64,000 nucleotides of DNA from Rhizobiaceae bacterium (GCA_023953845.1 JAMLJC010000001.1:1612001-1676000), one strand, 5' to 3'. Shown: positions 1-9,283, counted from the stretch's first letter. Notes: generated by a model not told the origin, from the letters alone. Translations and numbers: made by a program.

Positions 1-1008
1 CGGGCCGGTTCCGACCGCATCATCGACCACGGCCTGAAATACATCTGGGAACGGCACCGGGACGCCACGCATGGCGGCTATTTCTGGTCGATGGACAATG
101 ACGGGCCGAAGGACCCGACCAAGCAGGGCTACGGCCATGCCTTCGTGCTGCTCGCCGCGTCGGGCGGCAAGCTGGTCGGCCATCCGCTCGCCGAAAAGAT
201 GCTGGCCGACATCACCGAGGTGCTGGAGAGCCGGTTCTGGGAAGACGGTTTCGGCGCGATCGCGGAGGAGTTCAACGCCGACTGGACGCCTTTCGCCAAC
301 TATCGCGGCCAGAATTCCAACATGCATCTGACCGAAGCGCTGATGGCGGCCTTCGAGGCGACGGGCGACCGCCGGTATCTCGACAAGGCCGAGCGCATCG
401 CGGACCTCGTCATCCGGCGGCACGCCGGGGCGAACGGCTTTCGCGTGGCCGAGCATTTCGACGAGGAATGGAACCTCGACAAGGATTATCGCGCCGTCAA
501 CGAGATGTTCCGGCCTTCGGGCACGACGCCCGGGCATTCGCTGGAATGGGCGCGACTCATCCTCCAGCTCTGGGTTCTCGGCGGCAAGCATCACGACTGG
601 ATGCCGCATGCGGCGTCCGAGCTCTTCCGCCAGTCCGTTGAACTCGGCTGGGACCGGGAGAAGGGCGGCTTCTTCTACACGCTCGACTGGAACGGACGGC
701 CGGCGATGCGGCACAAGCTCTGGTGGCCGGCCTGCGAGGCGGCGGGCGCCGCGAGCTTCCTGACCGAGCATCAGCCGAGCCTCTACCACGAGGAATGGTA
801 TCGGCGGGTGTGGAACTACATCGCCGACCATCATCTCGACCGCCAGCATGGCGGCTGGATCGAGCAGCTCGACGAGGATCTGAAGTCGTCCTACACCATC
901 TTCGCCGGCAAGGCCGACATCTACCATGCCCTGCAGGCCTGTCTGATACCGCTCTATCCCTCGACCGGCAGCCTGACCAAGGTCATCCGGGAAAAGGCGA
1001 CCGCATAG
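1..1008 (+). CDS. AGE-family epimerase/isomerase, 5' truncated by window edge
   Basis: Open frame from the first base to a TAG at 1008, 335 residues visible; the N-terminus lies outside the window. The sequence has the Trp/His-rich helices of the N-acylglucosamine 2-epimerase family (alpha6/alpha6 barrel), for example HGGYFWSMDNDG, the GYGHAF motif and a C-terminal HGGWIEQLDED. Members epimerise or isomerise mannose, glucose or N-acyl-hexosamines in the cytosol. The substrate cannot be told from sequence. It is convergent with a PfkB sugar kinase one base downstream, so a role in sugar catabolism fits. The gene lies in the chromosome outside the island. Confidence 0.9.
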   Translation, partial: RAGSDRIIDHGLKYIWERHRDATHGGYFWSMDNDGPKDPTKQGYGHAFVLLAASGGKLVGHPLAEKMLADITEVLESRFWEDGFGAIAEEFNADWTPFANYRGQNSNMHLTEALMAAFEATGDRRYLDKAERIADLVIRRHAGANGFRVAEHFDEEWNLDKDYRAVNEMFRPSGTTPGHSLEWARLILQLWVLGGKHHDWMPHAASELFRQSVELGWDREKGGFFYTLDWNGRPAMRHKLWWPACEAAGAASFLTEHQPSLYHEEWYRRVWNYIADHHLDRQHGGWIEQLDEDLKSSYTIFAGKADIYHALQACLIPLYPSTGSLTKVIREKATA

Positions 1009-1009
1009 G

Positions 1010-1975
1010 TCATGAGGACGCTCCCGGCCGCTTGGCTGTCGCCGCTATGAACGCGTCGAGTTCCGCGAAAGTGGACGCGCCCTCCATCGGCCCTCTCACC
1101 GTGACGGTGCGCGCGCCGGCTGCATTCGCATAGCGCAGGGAATCCTCGACTGACTTCCCCAGTCGGCGGCAGACAAGGAACGCAGCGCCAAAACAGTCGC
1201 CGGCGCCGGTCGGATCGATCTCCTCCACGGCGAAGCCCGGCATATCGGTCCGGCCGTTGCGGTCGAAATGGCTGGCGCCCTCGGCTCCGCGCTTCAGCAC
1301 GATTTCCCTGACGCCGGCATCGAGCAGCCGCTCGACGGCCCGCGTCTCATCACTCTCGCCGGTGACGAGTTGCAGCTCCTCTCCCGAGGGCAGCAGGTAA
1401 TGCGTGGCCGCCAGCACCATGTCGAATGCCGCCTTCGCATCGCCGGCGGTCAGCATTTCCTTGCGGATGTTCGGATCGAACGAGACTGTGCCGCCGCGCG
1501 CCTTGATCGCGGGCAGGGCATTCCGCACCATGCCGAAGACCGCCGGCACCGGCAGCCCCGACCCCATGATATGCAGATGGCCGGCGGCCGCGAGAACCGC
1601 CTCGGCCTCTGGTGTCGCGGCGATCCGGCCGGCCGCGCTGTCGCGCATGTTGAAGACGAAATCGCGTCCGCCATCCGGGCGATAGCGGACGAAGGCGCTG
1701 CCGGTCGCCGCACCCGGATGGATCGCGACGGCTGAGACGTCGACGCCGTCGCGATTCAGGCGTTCGAGGTTGAGGAAGCCAAAATCGTCATCGCCGACCG
1801 CCGAGACGATGGCGGCCGGATGACCGAGCCTGCCGACTTGGTCGATGAAGATCGCGGGAGCGCCGCTGGGATAAGGACCTGTCAGCGGCTGCGCCTCGCG
1901 GAACCCTTCGCCCCGCGTGGTGGCCATGATTTCCACCAGGATCTCGCCGATCGTGACTATGGCGCCGTCGTTCAT
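1010..1975 (-). CDS. PfkB-family carbohydrate kinase
   Basis: 321 residues. It has the ribokinase-fold N-terminal GEILVEIMA strand and the C-terminal PfkB signature with the anion hole GAGD (residues 257-260), Asp260 being the expected catalytic base. It phosphorylates a sugar or ketose with ATP in the cytosol. The open frame extends upstream, but I chose the ATG at 1975 because an AGGAG lies just before it and homology begins there. Tagatose kinase or 2-keto-3-deoxygluconate kinase are plausible substrate classes from the overall look, but neither is proven. Divergent from the SDR gene, with about 200 bp between them. Confidence 0.88.
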   Translation of the reverse strand: MNDGAIVTIGEILVEIMATTRGEGFREAQPLTGPYPSGAPAIFIDQVGRLGHPAAIVSAVGDDDFGFLNLERLNRDGVDVSAVAIHPGAATGSAFVRYRPDGGRDFVFNMRDSAAGRIAATPEAEAVLAAAGHLHIMGSGLPVPAVFGMVRNALPAIKARGGTVSFDPNIRKEMLTAGDAKAAFDMVLAATHYLLPSGEELQLVTGESDETRAVERLLDAGVREIVLKRGAEGASHFDRNGRTDMPGFAVEEIDPTGAGDCFGAAFLVCRRLGKSVEDSLRYANAAGARTVTVRGPMEGASTFAELDAFIAATAKRPGASS

Positions 1976-2175
1976 GCCGCGCTCCTGACCTCTCGATAGC
2001 GTCTTCGCCGCTTCCGCGGACAACGGCAAGCCCCGTCGGAGACAAACTGCAACAACCCGCAACCATGCCTGGCGGGCTGACGCGCGGCCGGGCCTGTGCT
2101 ATCGCAGCCGCCGGACCCGGATCATCGGATGGGAGAACGGGCCTGACGAGCAGTGGGCGGAAGGAAATTCGGCAG

Positions 2176-2922
2176 ATGAATCAGATCGATCTCAACGGGC
2201 AGGTGGCGGTCGTCACGGGCGGCGCGCAGGGCCTCGGCTTTGCCATGGCGAAACGCATCGTCGCGTCCGGCGCGAAGGTGTCGCTGTGGGACATGGATGC
2301 GAAGCTGCTCGACGAAGCGGTTGCCGAGCTCGGCTCCGCCGCGCGCTCGCAGGTGGTCAACGTGACTGACGCGGGAGCCATTGTCGAGGCGCACGGGAAG
2401 ACTGAGGCCGATCTCGGACCGGTGTCGATCCTCGTCAATTCCGCCGGCGTGGCCGGCGCCAACCACCAGACCGACGTCTATCCGCTGGACGAATGGCGGC
2501 GCGTCATCGACATCAATCTGAACGGCACCTTCTATGTGAACCGGGCAGTGGTGCCCTCGATGAAGGAGCGCAATTACGGCCGCATCGTCAACATTGCTTC
2601 GATCGCCGGCAAGGAAGGCAACCCGAACGCCAGCGCCTATTCCGCCTCCAAGGCCGGCGTGATCGGCCTCACCAAATCGCTCGGCAAGGAGCTTGCAGGC
2701 TACAACATCGCCGTCAACGCCATCACCCCGGCCGCCGCGCGCACCCGCATCTTCGACCAGATCACCCAGCAGCATATCGACTACATGCTGTCGAAAATCC
2801 CGCGCGGGCGCTTCCTCGAAGTGGACGAGGCTGCCAATATGGTCGCCTGGCTGGTCTCGGCCGAAAACAGCTTCACGACCGCTTCCGTCTTCGACCTCTC
2901 GGGCGGCCGCGCGACCTACTGA
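2176..2922 (+). CDS. SDR-family NAD(P)-dependent oxidoreductase
   Basis: 248 residues, the usual length of a classical short-chain dehydrogenase. The nucleotide-binding TGGAQGLG is at 14-21, NSAG at 88-91 and catalytic Ser142/Tyr155/Lys159 (YSASK). Asp39 after beta-2 favours NAD over NADP. The open frame runs further upstream, but the ATG at 2176 is preceded by GGAAGGAAA and homology starts there. It is the first gene of an operon with the amidohydrolase 11 bp downstream, so it probably oxidises a polyol or hydroxy acid in the same catabolic route. Confidence 0.9.
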   Translation: MNQIDLNGQVAVVTGGAQGLGFAMAKRIVASGAKVSLWDMDAKLLDEAVAELGSAARSQVVNVTDAGAIVEAHGKTEADLGPVSILVNSAGVAGANHQTDVYPLDEWRRVIDINLNGTFYVNRAVVPSMKERNYGRIVNIASIAGKEGNPNASAYSASKAGVIGLTKSLGKELAGYNIAVNAITPAAARTRIFDQITQQHIDYMLSKIPRGRFLEVDEAANMVAWLVSAENSFTTASVFDLSGGRATY

Positions 2923-2933
2923 CGGAGGATATC

Positions 2934-4133
2934 TTGGCTCACGATGCACCTGCCGGCGACGGCAAGCCGACAAAGCTCGTCATACGCAACATCGGACTGA
3001 TGCTCTCGGGCGCGCTCGAAAAGCCGATCCTCGATGCCGATACCATCGTCTGCGACAATGACCGCATCACCGCTGTCGGCCGATTCAAGGATCTCGATAC
3101 GGAAGGCGCGACGACCGTGGTCGACGCAAGGGGCTCGGCCATCGCGCCGGGCCTGATCGACAGTCACGTGCATCCGGTCGCGGGCGACTGGACGCCGCGC
3201 CAGAGCCAGCTTTCCTGGATCGACTCAACCCTGCATGGCGGCGTCACCACCATGATCTCGGCCGGCGAGGTGCACACGCCGGGGCGGCCGCGCGACATCG
3301 TCGGGTTGAAGGCGCACGCCATCACTTCGCAGCGCATGTTCGCCGCTTTCCGGCCCTCCGGCGTGAAGGTCCATGCCGGCGCGCCGGTGATCGAGCACGG
3401 CATGGTGGAGGACGATTTCAAGGAACTCGCCACAGCCGGCGTCAGGTTGCTCGGCGAAGTCGGCCTCGGCTCGGTGAAGGATGCCGACACGGCGCGCCAG
3501 ATGGTCGGCTGGGCGCGCAAATACGGCATCCAGAGCACCATCCATACCGGCGGTCCCTCCATTCCGGGCTCGGGCCTCATCGACAAGGATGTCGTGCTGG
3601 CGGCCGACACCGACGTCGTCGGCCATATCAATGGCGGCCACACCGCCCTGCCGGACGACCAGATCCGCTGCATCTGCGAGGGCTGCAAGCGCGGGCTCGA
3701 ACTCGTCCACAACGGCAACGAGCGCGCAGCCCTTTACACGTTGCGCATCGCGAAGGAACTCGGCGAGCTGGAGCGCGTCATCCTCGGTACGGACGGGCCG
3801 GCGGGATCGGGCGTCCAGCCGCTCGGCATCATCCGGATGATCGCGCTGCTGTCGTCGCTGGGCGACGTGCCGGCCGAAATCGCCTTCTGCTTCGCCACCG
3901 GAAACACGGCGCGCATGCGCAGCCTCGATTGCGGACTGATCGAGCCGGGCCGGGCCGCGGATTTCGTTCTGCTCGACAAGGCGCAGCATTCGGCCGGGAA
4001 AAACCTGCTGCACAGCGTCGAGCTCGGCGACATTCCGGGCATCGGCATGACCATCATCGACGGCATCGTGCGAACGCACCGCTCGCGCAACACGCCGCCG
4101 TCTAGCGTCATGCCCGAGCTGTTCGGGCATTGA
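2934..4133 (+). CDS. Amidohydrolase-superfamily protein, enamidase-like
   Basis: 399 residues. It shows the amidohydrolase metal motif H78-V-H80 after the GLIDSHVH strand, and a late Asp287 in GTDGP, the usual general base. The N- and C-terminal beta-sandwich segments are present, ending with the GRAADFVLLDK segment of imidazolonase/enamidase-like members. The start is a TTG at 2934: GGAGG lies 5-9 bases before it, and the open frame upstream of that is a shadow of the SDR gene. The closest recognisable type is the enamidase of nicotinate fermentation, which hydrolyses a cyclic enamide. The substrate here is unknown. It is followed on the opposite strand by a BKACE gene. Confidence 0.8.
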   Translation: MAHDAPAGDGKPTKLVIRNIGLMLSGALEKPILDADTIVCDNDRITAVGRFKDLDTEGATTVVDARGSAIAPGLIDSHVHPVAGDWTPRQSQLSWIDSTLHGGVTTMISAGEVHTPGRPRDIVGLKAHAITSQRMFAAFRPSGVKVHAGAPVIEHGMVEDDFKELATAGVRLLGEVGLGSVKDADTARQMVGWARKYGIQSTIHTGGPSIPGSGLIDKDVVLAADTDVVGHINGGHTALPDDQIRCICEGCKRGLELVHNGNERAALYTLRIAKELGELERVILGTDGPAGSGVQPLGIIRMIALLSSLGDVPAEIAFCFATGNTARMRSLDCGLIEPGRAADFVLLDKAQHSAGKNLLHSVELGDIPGIGMTIIDGIVRTHRSRNTPPSSVMPELFGH

Positions 4134-4194
4134 GCGAGCGGCGGCGGGCAATGTTCGGCTTGGCGGACGCCTTCGGCGTTCGCCAACGAACCAT

Positions 4195-5130
4195 TCAGAA
4201 ATTGACCTGATCGCCGCCCTTGAGCGCCAGCATCTCGCGCGCTTCGGCGGGGGTCGCGATCTCCAGCCCGAGATCCTCAATGAGTTTGCGCACGATCGTC
4301 ACCTGCTCGGCGTTGCTCCTGGCCAGCCGGCCCTTGCCGGCCCATAGCGAATCCTCTAGGCCGACCCGCACATTGCCGCCCAGCAGCACCGATTGCAGCG
4401 CGATCTGCATCTGCATGCGCCCGGCGCCCAGAACCGACCATCGATAGTCGTCACCGAAGAGCCGGTCGGCGGTGCGCTTCATATGGGTGACGTCGTCGGG
4501 ATGCTGACCGATGCCGCCGAGGATGCCGAACACGCTCTGGATGAAGAAGGGCGGCTTGATCAGCCCGCGATCCACGAAATGCGCGCAGGTGTAGAGGTGG
4601 CCGATGTCGTAGCACTCGATCTCGAAGCGCGTGCCGTTGTCGGCGCAGCGCGTCAGGATCGCCTCGATGTCCTCGAAGGTGTTGCGGAAGATGCGGCTCT
4701 TCGACCCCTCCAGATACGGCCGCTCCCAGTCATGCGCGAAATCCTTGAAGCGGTTGAGCATGGGGAAAAGGCCGAAATTCATCGTGCCCATGTTCAGCGA
4801 CGCGACCTCCGGGCGGAAATGCAGCGCGGGCTGAAGCCTTTCCTCGATCGTCATGGTCGAGGCGCCGCCCGTGGTGATGTTCAGCACCGCGTCGACACGC
4901 TGCTTGATGACGCCGAGAAAGGAGCGGAACGCCTCCAGCGACTGGTCCGGCTCGCCGCTGTCCGGCTTGCGCGCATGGAGATGGATGACGGCCGCGCCCG
5001 CCTCGGCCGCGCCGATCGCCGCGTCCGCGATCTCCTGCGCGGTAATCGGCAGGTGCGGAGACATGGACGGCGTATGGATCGAGCCGGTGACGGCACAGGT
5101 GATGATGACTTTGCGCGGCTTGCTCGCCAA
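4195..5130 (-). CDS. 3-keto-5-aminohexanoate cleavage protein (BKACE, DUF849)
   Basis: 311 residues, full length for the BKACE family. These are Zn-dependent TIM barrels that condense a beta-keto acid with acetyl-CoA to give acetoacetate and a new acyl-CoA. The Zn ligands are in VIHLHAR (His50, His52), and the GGAST and GLEDSLW segments are typical. The start is TTG at 5130, with GGAGG 5 bases upstream. Convergent with the amidohydrolase. Together with the SDR this suggests degradation of a keto- or amino-acid-type substrate. The specific beta-keto acid cannot be read from the sequence. Confidence 0.9.
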   Translation of the reverse strand: MASKPRKVIITCAVTGSIHTPSMSPHLPITAQEIADAAIGAAEAGAAVIHLHARKPDSGEPDQSLEAFRSFLGVIKQRVDAVLNITTGGASTMTIEERLQPALHFRPEVASLNMGTMNFGLFPMLNRFKDFAHDWERPYLEGSKSRIFRNTFEDIEAILTRCADNGTRFEIECYDIGHLYTCAHFVDRGLIKPPFFIQSVFGILGGIGQHPDDVTHMKRTADRLFGDDYRWSVLGAGRMQMQIALQSVLLGGNVRVGLEDSLWAGKGRLARSNAEQVTIVRKLIEDLGLEIATPAEAREMLALKGGDQVNF

Positions 5131-5168
5131 GGCGTCCTCCCTCCGGATTCGCCGTCAGGATAATGCGG

Positions 5169-6467
5169 CTACGCCGCCTGCGCGAGCCTTTCGCCGGCCA
5201 TGCGGTAGGAAATCGATTCGGCCAGATGCAAGCGGCTGACTGTCTCGGCGCCATCGAGATCGGCGAGCGTGCGCGCCACCTTCAGCACACGGTGATAGGC
5301 GCGCGCGGAGAGGCCCAGCCGGTCGCTGGCGTCGCTGAGCAGCGCCATGCCGGCGGCGTCGGGCCGGGCGATATCCTCGACCAGCGCGGTGGGGCAGGCG
5401 GCATTGGTCGTTCCCGATACGCCCAGCCGCTCGAACCGCCCCTGTTGGATCGACCGGGCGCGGGCCACGCGCTCCGCCACGGCCGCGCTCGATTCCGAAC
5501 GGCCCGGCCGGATGAGATCGCCGGCGCTGACGGCGGGCACCTCGATCCGGAGATCGATACGGTCGAGGAACGGGCCGGACAGACGCGCCTGATAGTCCGC
5601 CTTGCAGCGCTCTCCGCGCGCGCAGCGATAGCCGGGTTCCCCCGCCATGCCGCAGCGGCAGGGATTCATCGCCGCGACGAGCTGGATGCGCGCCGGATAG
5701 GCGATGCGGTGATTGGCCCGCGCAATGACGCATTCGCCGGATTCCAGCGGCTGACGCAGCGAGTCGAGCACCTGCGGCGTGAACTCCGGCAACTCGTCAA
5801 GGAAAAGCACCCCATGATGCGCAAGCGACATCTCGCCGGGGCGCACGCGGAGTCCGCCGCCGACCATCGCCGCCATGGAGGCGGAGTGATGCGGCGCGCG
5901 GAAGGGACGCCTGTCGGTCAGCCTGCCGCCAGCCAGTTCGCCTGCCATCGAGGCGATCATCGAGACTTCCAGAAGCTCTTTCGGTTGCAGCGGCGGCAGG
6001 ATCGACGGCAGACGCTGCGCCAGCATGGATTTGCCCGCGCCCGGAGGACCGACCATCAACAGGTTGTGGCCGCCGGCAGCGGCCACCTCCAATGCGCGCC
6101 GCGCCGTTTCCTGACCCTTGATGTCGGCGAGGTCGGGCAGGTTCCCGGCCGGCGCCTGCACGGCAGCCGCAGGCCGCGAAAGTACCTGCGTGCCGCGGAA
6201 ATGGTTGGCCATGGCGATCAGGCTGCGCGGCGCGAGAATATCGACATCGGCACCGGCCCAGGCCGCTTCCGGCCCGCAGCCATGCGGGCAGATCAGGCCC
6301 TTGCCCATGGCGTTGGCGCTAATCGCAGCCGGCAGGGCGCCGGCCACAGGCGCGATCATGCCGTCCAGCGACAGCTCGCCGAGAACCACATAGCCGGACA
6401 GCGCATCGCCCGGAATGGCGCCAAGAGCGGCCATCAGGCCGAGCGCAATGGGCAGATCGTAGTGGCT
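5169..6467 (-). pseudogene. comM: comM/yifB, 3' part (Mg-chelatase-like ATPase), cut by the island
   Basis: 433 codons carrying the Mg-chelatase-type AAA domain (VGPPGAGKS Walker A, VLFLDELPEF Walker B) and the C-terminal YifB/ComM domain with its Cys-rich CRCGM...RCARGERC segment. The coding homology begins at SHYDLPIALG, at 6467. Upstream codons are unrelated island sequence. The missing 77 N-terminal codons lie at 54308..54538 in the same orientation, and 231 + 1299 nt join in frame to a normal ~509-residue protein. ComM is a helicase acting in branch migration during natural transformation. This fragment lacks its start and is presumably silent. Confidence 0.95.
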
Positions 6468-6484
6468 GCGTATGCGCCATTGAG

Positions 6485-6496
6485 GATGTGTATCCG
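6485..6496. repeat. Left subterminal motif GATGTGTATCCG
   Basis: Lies 17 bases inside the left comM junction. GATGTGTA recurs inverted at 54281..54288, 19 bases inside the right junction, and the nested GTGTATCCG recurs as the direct, one-mismatch copy GTGTATTCG at 54225..54233. Flanking bases also match in part. It is a candidate recombinase-binding site. The motif is short, so chance is not excluded. Confidence 0.4.
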
Positions 6497-6545
6497 TAGG
6501 CAGAGAAACCACTCGCTCTGTTCCCAACCACCGCCACAATAGAGA

Positions 6546-6570
6546 ACGGCGCCTCCGTTGGAGGCGCCGT
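6546..6570. terminator. Perfect 11-bp hairpin at the left island end
   Basis: ACGGCGCCTCC, loop GTT, then the exact complement. There is no T-run on the plus strand (CCTAACCCTTT follows), so intrinsic termination is doubtful. It could insulate the comM remnant from the island or be part of the end structure. Confidence 0.4.
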
Positions 6571-6822
6571 CCTAACCCTTTGCGGTCATCGGCTTCCCAG
6601 CCTGTACCGCTTCGAGATTAAAGCAGATTGCTGCCGTGCAGGCTAGTCTTATAACCCTTTTCCAAATATCCTCGGGGGGTGCGGGGGGCAGACGGCCCCC
6701 CGCTTGGCGGGGGCACTGCATTTGATCGCCGTTCAGATCGAGTTCGACGCGGCCTGAGGAGCCATCGTTTCCGGAAAGAGGTGGTGCGAGCCTGTCGGAT
6801 CGACCGGCAGCTTCGTTCCACG
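6571..6822. other. Non-coding left end with G/C-block alternative hairpins
   Basis: About 250 bases without a credible gene. At 6674..6713, blocks of G and C can form two mutually exclusive hairpins: GCGGGGGGC (6681-6689) with GCCCCCCGC (6695-6703), loop AGACG; or CCCCCGC (6697-6703) with GCGGGGG (6707-6713), loop TTG. Two G6 runs separated by TGC precede this. Small open frames here have no protein-like composition. The function is unknown; the 3' end of the XRE transcript or an end-specific recombination/replication structure are options. Confidence 0.5.
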
Positions 6823-7113
6823 TTAAGAGCGGCCTTGCTTTCTAACTGGCTCGTGGCGACGAACCGCCGGGCGTGCGACGGCAGAGGCAGGTATGCGAAG
6901 CCCCGGGCCGCCTTCATCGCTAGCCGCGAGGAACTTCACTCTGCGAGCCTCAAGCGCCGCCTGTACCCGCGCGATGGACTCCTCTGACACACTCTGAGGC
7001 TTCTCGATCCGGACAAGCGTACGTTTACTAACGCCTGCCTCTCGGGCGAGGTCCTCGTGAGATATGTCGAGCGCCACTCGGGCGGCGCGCAGTAGTTGGT
7101 AAGGAGCCTTCAT
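6823..7113 (-). CDS. XRE-type helix-turn-helix regulator
   Basis: 96 residues. The N-terminal Cro/C1-like HTH spans roughly residues 8-40: LRAARVALDISHEDLAREAG, then VSKRTLVRIE as recognition helix. The C-terminus is short and basic with no obvious sensor domain. The start is ATG at 7113. It is divergent from the DUF6634/AAA/M41/phosphoesterase operon, with about 190 bp between, and is the natural candidate for its repressor. Small XRE proteins of this kind often control toxin, defence or integrative-element genes. Confidence 0.82.
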   Translation of the reverse strand: MKAPYQLLRAARVALDISHEDLAREAGVSKRTLVRIEKPQSVSEESIARVQAALEARRVKFLAASDEGGPGLRIPASAVARPAVRRHEPVRKQGRS

Positions 7114-7306
7114 GGGCTTCTTCTAGCCTTTGCCGCAGCCCGTCTCCAGTCCTAGACGCTGCCTCCGAGAATGTTCGTCAGCCGGCAGAAAAATCGCCGT
7201 GGGCGTCTGGACGCCCTCGGTTGGGACGCCTTATGCCTTCGGCCAGAGATGACGAGAATCAAGGATTCGCGCCGGCGGACGGCGCCGCAAGGCGGAGGGG
7301 ACATCC

Positions 7307-7651
7307 ATGATGAAGTTCAACCCCGGCGAACGAGAACAGGGAGAGCGTTTCGAGTACGAGTTCGGGCGGCTGTCTGCGCTGTTGGCGGACATGACTGCCG
7401 TTCGCGGCGGGGTCTCCCCTGAGAATCTTACCGACGGAGAACCTCCGTTCCTCGACGGGTGGGTCATGGCTAACAGGCCGATCCCCTGTCTCGTCGGACT
7501 GTCCTCCGGGCATCCGCGTCTCTTCGGCACCAGAAGGCCGATCGCGACCTCGGATCTGTGGCTTATGTCGGCGGACAACTCGTGGGCCCGCTCCCTGTCG
7601 CGGTGGTATCGCCTTGGCCGCCCGGCCGGACACGCGGGCAACCATTCGTGA
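7307..7651 (+). CDS. DUF6634-family protein
   Basis: 114 residues. The pattern GEPPFLDGW, then RPIPCLVGLSSGHP, then ATSDLWLMSADNSWARSLSR and WYRLG is what I recognise as DUF6634, a small family common in Rhizobiales islands and plasmids with no known function. No signal peptide or membrane helix. GGAGGGG lies about 8 bases before the ATG at 7307 (a second ATG follows directly). Its TGA overlaps the ATG of the AAA ATPase gene, so the two are translationally coupled. It is the first gene of a four-gene operon. Confidence 0.75.
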   Translation: MMKFNPGEREQGERFEYEFGRLSALLADMTAVRGGVSPENLTDGEPPFLDGWVMANRPIPCLVGLSSGHPRLFGTRRPIATSDLWLMSADNSWARSLSRWYRLGRPAGHAGNHS

Positions 7652-9201
7652 TGGACTCGGCGATGGACGACACCTCGCGCGCCTGGCAGGTCTTCAAGCG
7701 CCGGGAGAAGGCAGTCCGAGGCGGAGTACGTCTGCCGACCGAGGAAGAACTGCTACGCGGCATGCCCTTCTTCCGGGACGATCTCCGGGAAGACATGCGG
7801 GAATATGGCGATCGACTCGCTCGGCGGCTGAGGAAGCGTCACCGTTCCGACCTTCAGCCTGTCGTCGCCTGCCTGGAAGAACTCACTGTAGAACAAAGCC
7901 TCGACAGCCTTCTGGCTTTCGCGGCGTCCCTGGATCGTATCAAGGACAAGTCTGGGCTCCCTGTGCGTGCCGCACAGCTGCGATGCCTCATGTATCAGGC
8001 TGGTTTCGGTTCAGTCGATGCAGCCGCTGCCATTGCCGGCGAGATGGCGATGCTGGCGATGAAGGACGCTGACACGGGTAGCTACAAGCCGAGGATGCTG
8101 TGGCGCGCTTTGGCCTGGTCGGCATTCTCTCGCGACATGGCCGAGCAGCAGCGGTATGCGCGCTACCACTCCAATGCGAGAGGACTGGAGTTCCAGCACG
8201 ACCTGCAGAGCTACTCCTACCTCTTCAAGAACGCGATCATGCGAGCGAAGCCTGGCGACAAGAATGAGCCGTCTGCTTCGAAACAAGCGCCCTCAGGCAC
8301 TGAGCGCGAGCAACCGTCACACCCCGGTGAGGTACCGTCCGACGGCAGGATCATCGTGTTGCGGGAGGTTGGCAATGCATCTTCCAAGGGTCACGACGTT
8401 GCCAAGGCGTTCGAGAAAATTGCTGGTCGCCCGCTGCCTGTCCCGGCGCTACCGGACCTCGCTGGTGTCCGGGCAATCCTTGCCGCGGAGTTTCCTTACG
8501 CCACGTCTCTCGTCGACCAGCTTCGAATGGGCCTCATCGGACGCAGCTATTTGCATATGCGCCCGACGATCTTCCTCGGGCCACCCGGCTGCGGGAAGTC
8601 CCGCTTCGCGCGAAGGCTCGCCGAAGAACTCCGCGCTCCCTACGAGCTGATCCCGTGCGGGGGCATGAGCGACAGCGCGCTCGGCGGAGCGGCACGGCGT
8701 TGGTCAACCGGGGAACCCAGCCTACCCATGCTTGCCGTGCGGCGACACGAGTGTGCCGGCCCCGTCATCATCCTCGATGAGATCGAGAAGGTTGGGACGG
8801 GACGCAATAACGGCAATCCACATGACGTGCTGCTGGGCCTGCTCGAGCAGGAAACTTCAAGCCGGTGGCATGATCCATACATCCAGGCGAGTTGCGACCT
8901 GTCCCACCTGACCTGGCTGATGACCGCAAACGACGTGTCAACAATGTCCCCGATCCTGCGGGATCGTTGCCGGGTCCTTCGCTTCCCCGAGCCTGGCCCC
9001 GAGCATCTGCCAAGCCTCGCGATCCGCATCATGGAGCGGCTTTACGTCGAACGGGGCCAAAGTCCGCGCTGGGCGACCGCGCTGGAAGGATTCGAGCTCG
9101 ACGCGGCCGCCTCGGCGTGGGGCGGCGGTTCCATCCGGACACTCGAGCGCATCGTTGAGCAGCTTGTCGAGGCGAGGGAACGCGAGAGGCCGCTGCAATG
9201 A
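7651..9201 (+). CDS. Lon-like AAA+ ATPase lacking a protease domain
   Basis: 516 residues. The N-terminal ~200 residues are helical with no family I recognise, followed by a charged linker (about 205-235). The C-terminal AAA module has Walker A GPPGCGKS (310-317), Walker B VIILDEIEK (about 372-380), and then the Lon-like stretch with sensor-1 Asn (LMTAND) and RDRCRVLRFPEP. The serine-lysine Lon protease domain is absent: the protein ends soon after the AAA lid. The start is ATG at 7651, overlapping the upstream stop. The next gene encodes a peptidase domain without ATPase, so the two may work together. The open frame upstream of 7651 overlaps DUF6634 and is a shadow. Confidence 0.83.
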   Translation: MDSAMDDTSRAWQVFKRREKAVRGGVRLPTEEELLRGMPFFRDDLREDMREYGDRLARRLRKRHRSDLQPVVACLEELTVEQSLDSLLAFAASLDRIKDKSGLPVRAAQLRCLMYQAGFGSVDAAAAIAGEMAMLAMKDADTGSYKPRMLWRALAWSAFSRDMAEQQRYARYHSNARGLEFQHDLQSYSYLFKNAIMRAKPGDKNEPSASKQAPSGTEREQPSHPGEVPSDGRIIVLREVGNASSKGHDVAKAFEKIAGRPLPVPALPDLAGVRAILAAEFPYATSLVDQLRMGLIGRSYLHMRPTIFLGPPGCGKSRFARRLAEELRAPYELIPCGGMSDSALGGAARRWSTGEPSLPMLAVRRHECAGPVIILDEIEKVGTGRNNGNPHDVLLGLLEQETSSRWHDPYIQASCDLSHLTWLMTANDVSTMSPILRDRCRVLRFPEPGPEHLPSLAIRIMERLYVERGQSPRWATALEGFELDAAASAWGGGSIRTLERIVEQLVEARERERPLQ

Positions 9202-9283
9202 TGGCCGGGCGGACAGCTGCAGCCTGCGCACCCCGGCCGCTCGATTCCTTCTGTCCGCCGTCACACCGAGGAAAGGAAGCCGC

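Noticed and set aside
3225..4280. 351-residue open frame on the minus strand
   Set aside because: Mirror of the amidohydrolase gene, which has a ribosome site and full motifs on the plus strand.
5163..6542. 459-residue open frame on the plus strand
   Set aside because: Exact antisense of the comM fragment; low-complexity Arg/Ala composition and no motifs. High-GC codon bias creates such mirror frames.
6618..6917. 99-residue frame in the left island end
   Set aside because: Runs through the G/C hairpin blocks and overlaps the XRE gene; composition not protein-like.
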